A stretch of 64,000 bases of DNA from an uncultured Acidobacteriota bacterium (GTDB lineage Bacteria > Acidobacteriota > Blastocatellia > Pyrinomonadales > Pyrinomonadaceae): positions 28,988 through 92,987 of the forward strand of contig CALMAH010000017.1 in the NCBI GenBank assembly GCA_937859595.1, in the 5' to 3' direction. Positions 1-8,736 of the stretch are shown one piece after another. The translations under genes and the position numbers were made by a program. Position 1 is the stretch's first letter. Each line of letters opens with the position of its first letter. The notes beneath the pieces were generated by a model, which was given only the letters and a program-made list of their open reading frames with translations, ran no database searches and was not told the DNA's origin.

Positions 1-516
1 GCGACACAAAAGGGACTCGAAGCCACGCTTTACATTTTGATCGCCGGAGAAAACCCTTCTAACGCCAAAATACCTGCCAAGCTAGATCCTGTCTCAAAAC
101 AGGTCGCGAAAGACCACGATGCCAGGAATCTTCAACTTGCTGCGACTTTCAGCGGGCGAACATCCCACGGCGGATCGATCGAAGCTAAGGGCATGATGCA
201 GAGTATCTCGAAAGGAGCCTCCGCGGCGAACGTGATCAACTGGGGTATCCAGTCGTTGCGGACCGACGGTGAATCACCAATAAAACCTGAGGCGAGTATA
301 AGCGCGTTTAGGCTGAATATGCTGGTTCCAGTTTCTTCACCGGTTTTGAACGAGCAGACAGGGAAAGATCAATCCACTTGGTCGACGGTGAATTTACAAT
401 TGAACATATCACAGCTGACTCTTGCGATGGCCACGCCGACAATGATCGGATCCGTGGCATTGTCTGAACCCGGCCGTGTAATGTTTGTAGTTCTGGAGGT
501 TCGAGAGTCCTTCTGA
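1..516 (+). CDS. C-terminal part of an unrecognised protein (5' partial)
   Basis: The reading frame is open from the first base of the window to a TGA at 514-516, so this is the last 171 residues of a gene that starts upstream. The TTG at 37 is only the first start-like codon inside the window. The fragment is polar, rich in Ser, Thr and Asn, and ends in a short beta-rich stretch (FVVLEVRESF). I see no transmembrane segment, catalytic motif or recognised family. A strong hairpin terminator follows at 553-593, so this is the last gene of its transcription unit. Confidence 0.6.
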   Translation, partial: ATQKGLEATLYILIAGENPSNAKIPAKLDPVSKQVAKDHDARNLQLAATFSGRTSHGGSIEAKGMMQSISKGASAANVINWGIQSLRTDGESPIKPEASISAFRLNMLVPVSSPVLNEQTGKDQSTWSTVNLQLNISQLTLAMATPTMIGSVALSEPGRVMFVVLEVRESF

Positions 517-552
517 CCAATTGTTTCAGAGTCGATATTTTGAAACAAAAAC

Positions 553-593
553 AGCCGGCAAGCGTGAGAATAGGCGCAGGCCGGCTTTTGTTT
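553..593 (+). terminator. Rho-independent terminator
   Basis: A 7-bp perfect stem (AGCCGGC at 553-559 with GCCGGCT at 580-586) is followed by TTTTGTTT. It lies 36 bases after the stop of the first gene. Because it sits in front of the sigma factor gene, the upstream TTG at 540 is unlikely to be that gene's start. Confidence 0.65.
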
Positions 594-626
594 GTCCCGG
601 TCTTGTGTTGTAAAACCTATGAACAT

Positions 627-1277
627 ATGGTTTCGGAACGGGACGATGAGAGACATGCGGACTTTAACGAACATGCGCTGCAGGGTGAAGTTCCGTCCGA
701 TCACCAATTGATCGAGGCAACAAAGAACGGAGACGAATCGGCATTTGCAGAGATAGTGGAGCGGTATAAGAATCCGCTGACTAACTATCTATATAGATTT
801 TTGAACGACCAGGAGGAAGCAATCGATCTTGCACAGGAGACATTTGTCAGAGTGTATTTCGCGGTCGAGCGCTATCACACGGCATATGCGTTTTCTACCT
901 ACATTTATCGTATCGCAACCAATTTGGCGATCAGCGAGATACGAAGACGAAAAAGGCGAAGGTTGATCTCGCTTACTGGGCTCTTCAGCAATGATCCTGA
1001 CGACTCGGCCGAGTTTCAGCCGCCGGACAAGAGCAGGCTTCCCGACGCGCATTTTGAGGACAGCGAAACGGGCAGAGCAATAGCGTCGGCGATAGCGGCC
1101 CTTCCGGTAAAATATCGTGCTCCGATTGTATTGCGCGAGATCGAGGGACTGGCCTACGAAGAGATTTCAAATATCCTTGGTCTCGGCCTTGGCACTACGA
1201 AATCAAGGATCAACCGGGCTAGGGGCCTGCTGAGAGGAAAGCTGGAGCACTTAAGAGGCGTAAGTGAGAATGAATAA
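627..1277 (+). CDS. ECF (RpoE-type) RNA polymerase sigma factor
   Basis: This 216-residue protein is an extracytoplasmic-function sigma-70 factor. Region 2 spans about residues 25-115: a helical part with DLAQETFVRVY, then the promoter-melting/-10-recognition segment with FSTYIYRIATNLAISEIRRR. Region 4 is at about 150-205, with an RAPIVLREIEGLAYEEIS helix-turn-helix and a Lys/Arg-rich recognition helix (TTKSRINRARGLLR). I chose the ATG at 627; an in-frame TTG at 540 exists but would put the preceding terminator inside the gene. The stop codon overlaps the start of the next gene (1270), the usual arrangement for an ECF sigma and its membrane regulator. The regulon is unknown. Confidence 0.9.
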   Translation: MVSERDDERHADFNEHALQGEVPSDHQLIEATKNGDESAFAEIVERYKNPLTNYLYRFLNDQEEAIDLAQETFVRVYFAVERYHTAYAFSTYIYRIATNLAISEIRRRKRRRLISLTGLFSNDPDDSAEFQPPDKSRLPDAHFEDSETGRAIASAIAALPVKYRAPIVLREIEGLAYEEISNILGLGLGTTKSRINRARGLLRGKLEHLRGVSENE

Positions 1278-2118
1278 CGAGAAAAACAACAAAGCTGACG
1301 AGGTGATCTCGGACCTCCTATCGGGCTTGCCAAGAATTGAGGCTCCCCCCGGTTTCGGTAAGCAGGTAATGGCGAGAATAGCTGCCGGCGGGCCATCGGC
1401 GACGAGCCCCTTTTGGTTCTTGTCGTCAATGAAGGTGGCGATCCCGTTGCTGCTAATGATCTTCGTCGGAGCTTATCTCTTCGTTCAAAGCCCTGATACA
1501 GAATCCGAACAAGGTCCACTTGCGGCTCAGTCGGAGCGATCTGCTGAGCTGCCTTCGATCGAATCTGCGGCGAAGGAGGAAGAACCGTTTCCGGCCGACG
1601 TTGACGTGTCTGAATCTCGATCTGACTCAGTTCTGCCTGTTGAGGGCAGTCCAGCAAAGGAATCCGCCTTCCGCAGAAGGATAGAAACCGGCACCAGGCA
1701 GGCGCGCAGAGCAGGACCCCGGACGGAAACAAACGTTCCGGAGACTGCAAATGAGGGAGGCTCTATCGATCGAACCATAACCAGGCCGCCGGAATCGATG
1801 ATCTTAACCCCGGATCTTGACGGAGCGATACTAGACCCGCGTGAGGTTCCCGGTTTTGAGACGGTCGGGGAGTTCAAGCCCGCCGACATCCTGCGAATAA
1901 TGGGGATACGAGCCGAGTTTGGCGAGAACGGGTGGCGAGTGACCAGCGTTGATACGCTTGCCTCTGGTCGGCGTTCGCGCGTCCTCGTTGACGACATCAT
2001 CGAAGCGATCGACGGCGTACCGATAGGTCGGGACACAGTGTTCAAAGGCAAAGTAACGATTCGAACATTGCAAATCAGGCGAGGTGACGACGTGTTGACC
2101 GTTGCTCCTGGAAACTAA
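1270..2118 (+). CDS. Probable membrane-anchored anti-sigma/regulatory protein with C-terminal PDZ-like domain
   Basis: The protein has 282 residues. A cytoplasmic N-terminus of about 50 residues includes LPRIEAPPGFG. One transmembrane helix follows at about 55-72 (VAIPLLLMIFVGAYLFV), then a low-complexity Glu/Ser/Pro-rich periplasmic linker. The C-terminal domain at about 195-280 looks PDZ-like: LRIMGIRAEF, then DDIIEAIDGVPI, then a final beta strand. It overlaps the ECF sigma gene by 8 bases, so it is almost certainly its partner. There is no HxxxCxxC zinc-binding anti-sigma motif, so the anti-sigma role is inferred from position and topology. A GTG at 1264 is an alternative start. Its stop is one base from the stop of the convergent gene. 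Confidence 0.7.
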   Translation: MNNEKNNKADEVISDLLSGLPRIEAPPGFGKQVMARIAAGGPSATSPFWFLSSMKVAIPLLLMIFVGAYLFVQSPDTESEQGPLAAQSERSAELPSIESAAKEEEPFPADVDVSESRSDSVLPVEGSPAKESAFRRRIETGTRQARRAGPRTETNVPETANEGGSIDRTITRPPESMILTPDLDGAILDPREVPGFETVGEFKPADILRIMGIRAEFGENGWRVTSVDTLASGRRSRVLVDDIIEAIDGVPIGRDTVFKGKVTIRTLQIRRGDDVLTVAPGN

Positions 2119-2119
2119 A

Positions 2120-3625
2120 CTATTGGTCTTCACCCGGAGCTTCGACAGCGGCATCCTTGACCTCCGTCGCAAATTTACTATAGTCGTAGGACCTGACGAC
2201 CTGATTAACATTGATCCCTCGCACAAGAAGCACACGGACGGAGAGATCTATGTCCGCGACTGATGGCAGCCAGATCTCGTCATTGACCCGTTCCTGCTCA
2301 AGCGTAAATGTCGCTCCCTTTCTCAGCTTTGCCAGAAATCCGCCGCCGACATTGAAGCTGTCTGCGAGATAGGCCTCGAGCCGGGCAACCTGTTTGTCGT
2401 TTTCGTCTATCCACATTACTCCGGCGGTTTTTCCAAAAAATCTGAGCATGCTCTTTGCATTCCTGAAATCAAAGTCGGGGTTCGGCTCGAAATCGAAAAC
2501 GATCACATCGCGGTTCCGAAACCGTTCTCGGCGCGGATTGATAAGGCGCGAAGCGCGAAGCACCTCGGCGATCGACACCCGCTGCTCGTTTTCCGATGGT
2601 CGGCCGGATGCAGATCGCTGCTCAATGCGTGCAATACGTCGTTCGATCTCGTTGACCCGTTTTTCTACCTCTCTGTCCTCGTTGGCCTGTTCGCGTTCGC
2701 TGAGAGGCTTTCCGTCCTTCTCGATCAGGCGGCGAATGCGATAGCCCTTGTAAAATGACAATTGATACGTTTCTGAGCCGGTTTCCCGGAGCACGCCGTC
2801 TTTGCCGAGTTCGCGGCGGGTGTTCTTTTGTCTATAAGAATATGTGTCAAGAAGGGCGTCCACCCGGTTCTCATTCTCCTGAAGTTCACCAAGCAGTTTC
2901 GGGATATCCGGGAGCGGTTCTCCCGAGTTTTGCGGGAAATCGAATGCTGCCCGAGCTATCCCGGGGTTTGTTCGAAATTCCTCAACGGTGAGTTCCAGGA
3001 CCTCGTCGTTTTTGCGGAGGGTGATCGAAAAGGGACGCATGACTCCTTCGATCGGGCGATAGTCGGTATACTCGAATGTCTTTTCCGCTTCACCCAGGAC
3101 AAAGTCCTCTCTGATCGGCAGCCACCGCGTCCGCTCAAAAAAGACCGTAGTGCTGGATCCTCGAGCGGAGCCAATTGTGACGGCAACCGCACTTTGCCCG
3201 TTTACTTGAGCGATTCCAGCTGCGACGATCCGGGTGCGGTCTTGCTTTCTATTGAGCCAAAGATTATTGCGATAGTTTGCCTCTGCCTGCGATCCGGTGC
3301 TTTCATCGCCCGTCAGCGTACGAAGCCCGGTGCGGGAATCACGAGCCCATCCAGATCGCCCATTGTAGCCCCATTCGTATTCAAAGCCGTCAAGGTCGTA
3401 GGCGAAATTGAAGAGGTTGGGCCCAGCGGCCCGCATCACGAACCGACCCGAAACACCGTCAACCGTACGACGTATCGCTCCGCTCATCTCCCACGAGCGG
3501 ACGTTTTTCAGGGCTCGCTTACCGCCTAGAGCTTTTTCGCCGTTGTTCAGTACACGGGAAGGTGGTTGGGCGGTCACACCTGCAACCTGAAACAATAATA
3601 ATGCTAAGAATGTGAGCAGCTTCAT
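2120..3625 (-). CDS. Exported protein, possibly LolA-like beta fold; function unknown
   Basis: The 501-residue protein has a clear signal peptide (residues 1-20, MKLLTFLALLLFQVAGVTAQ). The N-terminal half (30-230) resembles the outer-membrane lipoprotein-carrier type of fold, with strand-rich segments such as WLPIREDF and YTDYRPIEGVMRPFSI. A charged coiled coil at about 305-340 separates it from a second beta-rich half. The fold assignment is by pattern only. The start at 3625 was chosen because it gives the signal peptide and a 4-base ATGA overlap with the stop of the upstream gene; a longer frame up to 3784 exists. It is the last gene of a minus-strand operon that begins at 4958. Confidence 0.65.
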   Translation of the reverse strand: MKLLTFLALLLFQVAGVTAQPPSRVLNNGEKALGGKRALKNVRSWEMSGAIRRTVDGVSGRFVMRAAGPNLFNFAYDLDGFEYEWGYNGRSGWARDSRTGLRTLTGDESTGSQAEANYRNNLWLNRKQDRTRIVAAGIAQVNGQSAVAVTIGSARGSSTTVFFERTRWLPIREDFVLGEAEKTFEYTDYRPIEGVMRPFSITLRKNDEVLELTVEEFRTNPGIARAAFDFPQNSGEPLPDIPKLLGELQENENRVDALLDTYSYRQKNTRRELGKDGVLRETGSETYQLSFYKGYRIRRLIEKDGKPLSEREQANEDREVEKRVNEIERRIARIEQRSASGRPSENEQRVSIAEVLRASRLINPRRERFRNRDVIVFDFEPNPDFDFRNAKSMLRFFGKTAGVMWIDENDKQVARLEAYLADSFNVGGGFLAKLRKGATFTLEQERVNDEIWLPSVADIDLSVRVLLVRGINVNQVVRSYDYSKFATEVKDAAVEAPGEDQ

Positions 3626-4389
3626 GTTCGAGATCTTGTCACTGTCGGCATCAGAAAAAGGCCAAGCAGAAACAGCAATATGGCAAAAAACTGTATATAG
3701 CCTGTTCCGGGGGCAAAAGGCGGGAGGTCGAGCATCCATGTGAACGCCTGCTGAGCAGGGTTTTCGAGCATTGAGCGCAGCCACCCGCGTCCACCTTGAA
3801 CTGTAAGATTTGCGAGCAACATATACTTCGCGACAAACGCCAATCCGAACAATGCCCCGAGGCTGCGTAAAAGGCGTTTGGTGTCAAAATCGGCGAAAAG
3901 GTTGTTCCATAAAACCCACAGGAAACAAAACGCAACGACCCAAAACGGCAAGCCTTGTTCGGGTATAAGCGAATTGAAGATCTGAACGGACGCGGCAAAG
4001 AGCGTAAGCAGCACCGCCCCATTTGCTAGGTTCTCGGTCGTCGAATAGCTTTCGTTGAACCATCCATCGACAGAGATCAGCCGCCCTCGAAAAAATAGGG
4101 CAAGCAGAAGAACGGCAAACACGAGGCATGAAAGCGAGGGCCGCAGGAAAACAAACGAGCCGTCTGTTCCGCTAAGTCGCAGCCCGCCGAACAGTGCGAC
4201 GGTAAGAAAAATGAGCGGAAGATAAATGTATATTAGATAAGCCTGCTGCCGCCCTATTGATCGTTCGTTTAACTGGCCGTCACTTATCTCGGCAGAGATG
4301 GCCGCAATGGTCTCAGACTCGATCATCTCGCCGGTAACGGATTCGTCGATGGCGTCGGAAGAGGCGATTTGTTCGATTTCCTTCTGCAT
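3622..4389 (-). CDS. Polytopic inner-membrane protein of unknown function
   Basis: The 255-residue protein has an acidic cytoplasmic N-terminus of about 45 residues and then about six hydrophobic segments (near 50-70, 85-103, 118-138, 148-165, 172-190 and 225-245). No catalytic motif is evident and I do not recognise the family. It sits between a small TPR-like protein gene (29 bases upstream) and the exported protein gene (4-base overlap downstream), so the three are probably co-transcribed and may work together at the envelope. Confidence 0.65.
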   Translation of the reverse strand: MQKEIEQIASSDAIDESVTGEMIESETIAAISAEISDGQLNERSIGRQQAYLIYIYLPLIFLTVALFGGLRLSGTDGSFVFLRPSLSCLVFAVLLLALFFRGRLISVDGWFNESYSTTENLANGAVLLTLFAASVQIFNSLIPEQGLPFWVVAFCFLWVLWNNLFADFDTKRLLRSLGALFGLAFVAKYMLLANLTVQGGRGWLRSMLENPAQQAFTWMLDLPPFAPGTGYIQFFAILLFLLGLFLMPTVTRSRT

Positions 4390-4418
4390 TTAAGGTAATG
4401 AACCGGACGTTGAAGTTC

Positions 4419-4958
4419 TTATTTTCTTTCTCGGAACATCCTTAGGGGATTGAAGTCGGCCGCGGTGATCCTGAGCCCTTCCTCCAATTCGCTGCGAAGC
4501 TCGGCGGGAAGGGCAAGTTTAAGATCGGGGTCGTTCGCACGGAAGTCAGGATCGAGCATTTTCACACGATCGAGCGTATCGAGCGCCTGCCGGAACAGTG
4601 CATCGTCACTGGAAAGCCGCCCCCAACCCTGACGGTAAAAGCTATAGGCGATGTAATACTGCGTTTTTGGGTCACGGCGTTCGGGATCGGCCCGTTCAAA
4701 AGCATCCCTGGCGGCAATAAAATTGTCCTGGCGAAATGCCGTCAGCCCTTCGTTGAATCTTACCTGATCGACCTCGTACGTGCCGATCACAACCGACCCC
4801 CTGGTCGCTAAATTCTCTACCGTGGTCCGCGCCTTTGCCGAAACCTCCTCAAGCGAACGCGGCTCCGCGGCATATAAAAACACAATAAAACCGCCGTAAA
4901 CCACGACCAGAATAATTCCAAAAATGTGGATATACTTTTCTTTCACTGATATAATCAC
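4419..4958 (-). CDS. Membrane-anchored TPR-like protein
   Basis: The 179-residue protein starts with GTG at 4958. One membrane segment lies at about residues 10-28 (IFGIILVVVYGGFIVFLYAA), followed by a soluble domain. That domain has two helix-turn-helix units of TPR character: FNEGLTAFRQDNFIAARDAF, then KTQYYIAYSFYRQGW with FRQALDTLDRV. It is the first gene of a minus-strand operon with the two genes downstream and is divergent from the TonB-C-domain gene 33 bases away. A scaffolding role is inferred from TPR proteins in general. Confidence 0.6.
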   Translation of the reverse strand: MIISVKEKYIHIFGIILVVVYGGFIVFLYAAEPRSLEEVSAKARTTVENLATRGSVVIGTYEVDQVRFNEGLTAFRQDNFIAARDAFERADPERRDPKTQYYIAYSFYRQGWGRLSSDDALFRQALDTLDRVKMLDPDFRANDPDLKLALPAELRSELEEGLRITAADFNPLRMFRERK

Positions 4959-4991
4959 GCCAAGTTTTAGAGATTATACCATCTGCTTGCC

Positions 4992-6011
4992 ATGACTTTC
5001 CGAAAATCCAAGAGGTTTATCAAGAACTTTTCTCGGTTGTTTTGTGTACTAGGAGTGCTTACTTTATTGGCGGGTAAAGGGATATTATCACAGACGCCAG
5101 AGGATACAGGCAGCAGAAGCGCCGAGTGGGTTAGGGTCGAGACGGGTGACGGAGCGCTTTCGCTTGTTATGCCGGGCGATATATTCGTTGTACGCGACAC
5201 CTTGGGGTTTTCGCAGCGGCATCCTAAGAGACGTGACCGCATCGTTGAATACACCAATTTGGTATCTGCTCGGAGTTATGAGACCGGGATCCTTTACTAT
5301 GTAGAGAAATATGATGTGCGGAACACGGACCTCGGCCTGGAACTATTGCTTTACCGATATCCAGGTGGATCGGTGAAGAGCTTCGAATCAAACGGGGTAA
5401 AGGGAAGGATCATCGAATTTGGCAGCGATTCGCGACGAATGATCTTCATATTTGGAACGACAGACCGAATATATTTGGTAGGGATCGGGGCAAGGGATAT
5501 TACCGACCCTCGAATGAAAAGGTTTGTCGGATCCATTCTGATAAAGGGAGAACGAATATTTGAAGCAGAAAGTGATCTTATAGCCAGCGATCTTAAGTCA
5601 TATAATCTGGAAGAAATGACTGAAACGCCTGTTGAGGTGGTCCCAATGCAAAGACCATCGAGAAAAAAGGACCGGAATGATCAGATCACTACCACAAAAG
5701 AGGAAACCGAAACTGCTGAAAAAAACAAAACAGAGGATGAAAACACGAAGCCTTTGGTTATTATTGAGCACTTTAAAGCCGGTTATACCGAACAAGCTCG
5801 GTCCCGAAGCGAACAGGGAAGGGTGATTGTAAGGGTTACTTTCAAAGAGAACGGACATATTGGCAGGATAGAGGTTTTGAGACAGCTTCGCTATGGTCTG
5901 CTGGAAAGCTCGATAAGAGCGGCTAAGCTTATGAAATTTATTCCAATGGAAACGGGCTCCGGGCCAATTGAGGTGACCCGTGCCGTGGAATATGTTTTCA
6001 CCATTTACTAA
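4992..6011 (+). CDS. Exported protein with C-terminal TonB-like domain (paralogue 1)
   Basis: The 339-residue protein has an N-terminal signal or anchor (about 1-34, VLGVLTLLAGKGILSQ). A beta-rich domain covers about 45-190. A charged linker rich in Lys, Glu and Thr follows, and a TonB_C-type domain closes the protein (about 255-339), with GRVIVRVTFKENGHIGRIEV and a terminal FIPM...VTRAVEYVFTIY. It has no Pro-Glu/Pro-Lys spanning region like classical TonB, so an energy-transducing role is doubtful. The next gene is a clear paralogue with the same layout, so the pair arose by tandem duplication. Confidence 0.7.
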   Translation: MTFRKSKRFIKNFSRLFCVLGVLTLLAGKGILSQTPEDTGSRSAEWVRVETGDGALSLVMPGDIFVVRDTLGFSQRHPKRRDRIVEYTNLVSARSYETGILYYVEKYDVRNTDLGLELLLYRYPGGSVKSFESNGVKGRIIEFGSDSRRMIFIFGTTDRIYLVGIGARDITDPRMKRFVGSILIKGERIFEAESDLIASDLKSYNLEEMTETPVEVVPMQRPSRKKDRNDQITTTKEETETAEKNKTEDENTKPLVIIEHFKAGYTEQARSRSEQGRVIVRVTFKENGHIGRIEVLRQLRYGLLESSIRAAKLMKFIPMETGSGPIEVTRAVEYVFTIY

Positions 6012-6113
6012 TGTCTCTATTTATAAAGGTTGGGATCATATTCCCTATTGTTAGCCTGCCTTATAAATGATCTAGCATCAGGGATGTATCGGCTGATACT
6101 TGCAAGAAAGCTC

Positions 6114-7073
6114 ATGCAACTAAAAAGACATCTCGATTCGTATCTTCAAAATGAGGTTGCATGGATCTTAATTGCGCTTTTAACCGTTAGTGCATTGCCG
6201 ATCTACGGTCAAAAGAGTAATACCGATCAAGAATTGGCGAACGAAGACTGGATCAGGGTGGCGACCGATGATGGTGTGTTTTCCGTCGAGATGCCCTCGA
6301 AGTTCAGGATGATGCATTTCGATGAGACGATAGATTTCTATAGAGAGCAGAGCCGTTATGCTCTAAGTGACATACGGATCCTGAGTTCATTCGAAAATGA
6401 CACTTTGATCAGATTGGAAATATATCGTGGCCCTGCCAGTGTTGCACGTGCGTTCTTTGACTCGTCAACCTACAGTCGAATGCGGAGAGGGCCGCAGATC
6501 AAGGGCACCGGATACACGATTCGTCAGCTCAGGCAAGTTTCTACGAACTTCTTTTCCGTGGCCTATTTTGTTGCGGTGGGTGGACGCGTCTTTGTTTTGA
6601 CGGCGGCGTCCCGAAACGGAGAAACACCAGAGATAAAGCGCTTTCTTGACTCTCTCGATATTAACAGATCCGGCAAAGAATTTGGGCCTGACGAGGTACG
6701 GCCAATATCAAAGCTTCCATTGACCAAGGTAAGAATAGAGATCGAAGCGGACGAGCCCATCAAACCTCTGAAAGACGCTAGTCCGCAAACTGGGGATGAA
6801 ACTCAAAGGCTGCCTTTAAGGATCATCGCCCAGCCGCGCCCAGGATTTACAGCTGAGGCAAGAGAATTGGGAGTTTCCGGTAAAATTGTTGTGAGGGTAC
6901 AGTTTGCGAAAGACGGCTTCGTCCCTGAGATAAGAATTCGAAGGGCTCTTCCGGCAGGCTTGATCCAGCAGGTTCTTTTTGCCGCGTTGAGAATGAGCTT
7001 TCTGCCGCGTGTAGATAATGGTAATCCGATCGATGTCACGCGGAACGTCGAGTATACGTTTTCTATTTACTAG
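6114..7073 (+). CDS. Exported protein with C-terminal TonB-like domain (paralogue 2)
   Basis: The 319-residue paralogue of the preceding gene has the same order: signal peptide ([17 protein letters not shown]), a beta domain starting with [20 protein letters not shown], a linker, and a TonB_C domain with [20 protein letters not shown] and the same ending ([12 protein letters not shown]). I chose the ATG at 6114 because the distance to the signal cleavage region matches paralogue 1 and a purine-rich AAGAAAG lies just upstream. In-frame starts at 6084 (ATG) and 6030 (TTG) are possible. It lies 7 bases before the amidohydrolase start. Confidence 0.7.
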   Translation: MQLKRHLDSYLQNEVAWILIALLTVSALPIYGQKSNTDQELANEDWIRVATDDGVFSVEMPSKFRMMHFDETIDFYREQSRYALSDIRILSSFENDTLIRLEIYRGPASVARAFFDSSTYSRMRRGPQIKGTGYTIRQLRQVSTNFFSVAYFVAVGGRVFVLTAASRNGETPEIKRFLDSLDINRSGKEFGPDEVRPISKLPLTKVRIEIEADEPIKPLKDASPQTGDETQRLPLRIIAQPRPGFTAEARELGVSGKIVVRVQFAKDGFVPEIRIRRALPAGLIQQVLFAALRMSFLPRVDNGNPIDVTRNVEYTFSIY

Positions 7074-7080
7074 ATGCACT

Positions 7081-8736
7081 ATGACAAAACTCATACCTAT
7101 ATTGTTGACATTGGTGTTTACTCAGATGGCCTTCGGACAGATGCATATGGCTGATCTGGTCGTGTTGAATGCGAACATTCACACGATGGACGCGAAGCAG
7201 CCACGGGCGCAGGCTATGGCCGTTCTTGACGGTAAGATCATTGCAATTGGCACGGACGCCGAGATCAGGCGTTTTGCAGGGGCGGAAACTCGGCGGATCG
7301 ACGCCGGCGGACGACTGATAATACCGGGATTTAATGATGCGCACGTGCATTTCTTGCAAACGGGTTTTCAACTATCTTCGGTCGATCTGAGGGATGCGCC
7401 GACCCCGGAAGAATTTGTCAAGCGAATTAAGGAATTTGCCGCAAAACTGCCCAAAGGCCGTTGGATACTCGGTGGGAAATGGGACCACGAGAACTGGACA
7501 CCGAACGATCTTCCGACAGCGGCCATGATAGACGCCGTTACGCCGGATCACCCGGTCTTTATCAGCCGGCTTGACGGCCACATGGCCCTTGCAAACAGCC
7601 TGGCGATGCGGCTGGCTGGTGTTGACAAGGATACGAAGGAAGTCGAAGGCGGCGAGATCGTGAGAGACGCTCAGGGCAACCCGGCCGGTGTGTTCAAGGA
7701 CGCCGCGATGGGCTACATAAACCGTGTCATCCCCGCGGCACACTGGGAAGCAAAGCTCGAAGCCGCACAAGCTGCCACGGAGCACGCCGCCAGTCTCGGC
7801 ATCACAAGCGTTCAGGATATGTCGTCGGGCACGGACATCGGTGTTTTTCAGGAACTGATGAGGCAAGGCAAGCTAAAGACGCGAATATATGGATGTTCGC
7901 CGCTTGGCGATTACAAGCGGTGGGAAAATACCGGAGTACGCTTTGCCTTCGGCAGCCCGATGCTGCGGGTTGGGTGTCTGAAAGGCTATTCGGACGGCAG
8001 CCTGGGCTCCACCACGGCATGGTTTTTTAATCCCTATCTGGACGCGCCGGACTCGGTAGGATTGGCGTCGGACGAGATCCCGACAATGCCCGAAATGGTG
8101 GAACAGGCAGACAATGCAGGACTTCAGATAAACATCCACGCCATTGGCGACCGTGCAAACGCGACTGTGCTGGACATATTTGCGAGCACGGCCAAGAAGA
8201 ACGGTGACCGCGATCGACGTTTCCGTATTGAACATGCCCAGCATCTTCGGGATGAGGAGATCAGGCGCTTCGGCCCTCAACGGGTGGTCGCCTCGATGCA
8301 GCCTTTTCATATAATCGACGACGGGCGATGGGCATGGAAACGGCTTGACGAACCTAGGTTGAAAGGGACATATGCGTTTCGGACGCTGCTCGATACGGGG
8401 GGTGTACTGGCCTTCGGGTCGGATTCGCCGGTTGCGCCGCTTAACCCGCTTTGGGGAGTCTATGCGGCTGTTACACGGAGAACGCTTGACGACAAGAACC
8501 CGGATGGCTGGATCCCTGAACAGAAGATCAGCGTTTATGAGACCATTAAGGCCTTTACCGTCGGTTCGGCTTACGCCGAGTATCAGGAGCTTGTGAAAGG
8601 CACATTGATGCCCGGGATGCTGGCGGATTTTGTAGTATTGTCCGATGATATTTTTACTATCGACCCTGTAAAAATATGGGACGTAAAGGTGATGACGACC
8701 GTCGTTGACGGCAGGGTTGTTTACGAGGCGAAATGA
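7081..8736 (+). CDS. Exported amidohydrolase of the YtcJ/Amidohydro_3 family
   Basis: The 551-residue protein has a signal peptide ([17 protein letters not shown]) followed by a full amidohydrolase_3 enzyme. Visible landmarks are the N-terminal beta-sandwich segment with [12 protein letters not shown], the first metal motif [47 protein letters not shown] and the late Asp motif FGSDSPVAP. The family hydrolyses amide or related C-N bonds; the substrate cannot be told. The ATG at 7081 was preferred over an in-frame codon at 7018 inside the upstream gene because it gives the signal peptide. Its stop overlaps the start of a second, diverged copy (ATGA). Confidence 0.88.
   Translation: MTKLIPILLTLVFTQMAFGQMHMADLVVLNANIHTMDAKQPRAQAMAVLDGKIIAIGTDAEIRRFAGAETRRIDAGGRLIIPGFNDAHVHFLQTGFQLSSVDLRDAPTPEEFVKRIKEFAAKLPKGRWILGGKWDHENWTPNDLPTAAMIDAVTPDHPVFISRLDGHMALANSLAMRLAGVDKDTKEVEGGEIVRDAQGNPAGVFKDAAMGYINRVIPAAHWEAKLEAAQAATEHAASLGITSVQDMSSGTDIGVFQELMRQGKLKTRIYGCSPLGDYKRWENTGVRFAFGSPMLRVGCLKGYSDGSLGSTTAWFFNPYLDAPDSVGLASDEIPTMPEMVEQADNAGLQINIHAIGDRANATVLDIFASTAKKNGDRDRRFRIEHAQHLRDEEIRRFGPQRVVASMQPFHIIDDGRWAWKRLDEPRLKGTYAFRTLLDTGGVLAFGSDSPVAPLNPLWGVYAAVTRRTLDDKNPDGWIPEQKISVYETIKAFTVGSAYAEYQELVKGTLMPGMLADFVVLSDDIFTIDPVKIWDVKVMTTVVDGRVVYEAK

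Noticed and set aside
2118..2120. Tail-to-tail genes with a single base between stops
   Set aside because: It is unusual for lack of terminator space but convergent genes this close are common; nothing further can be said.
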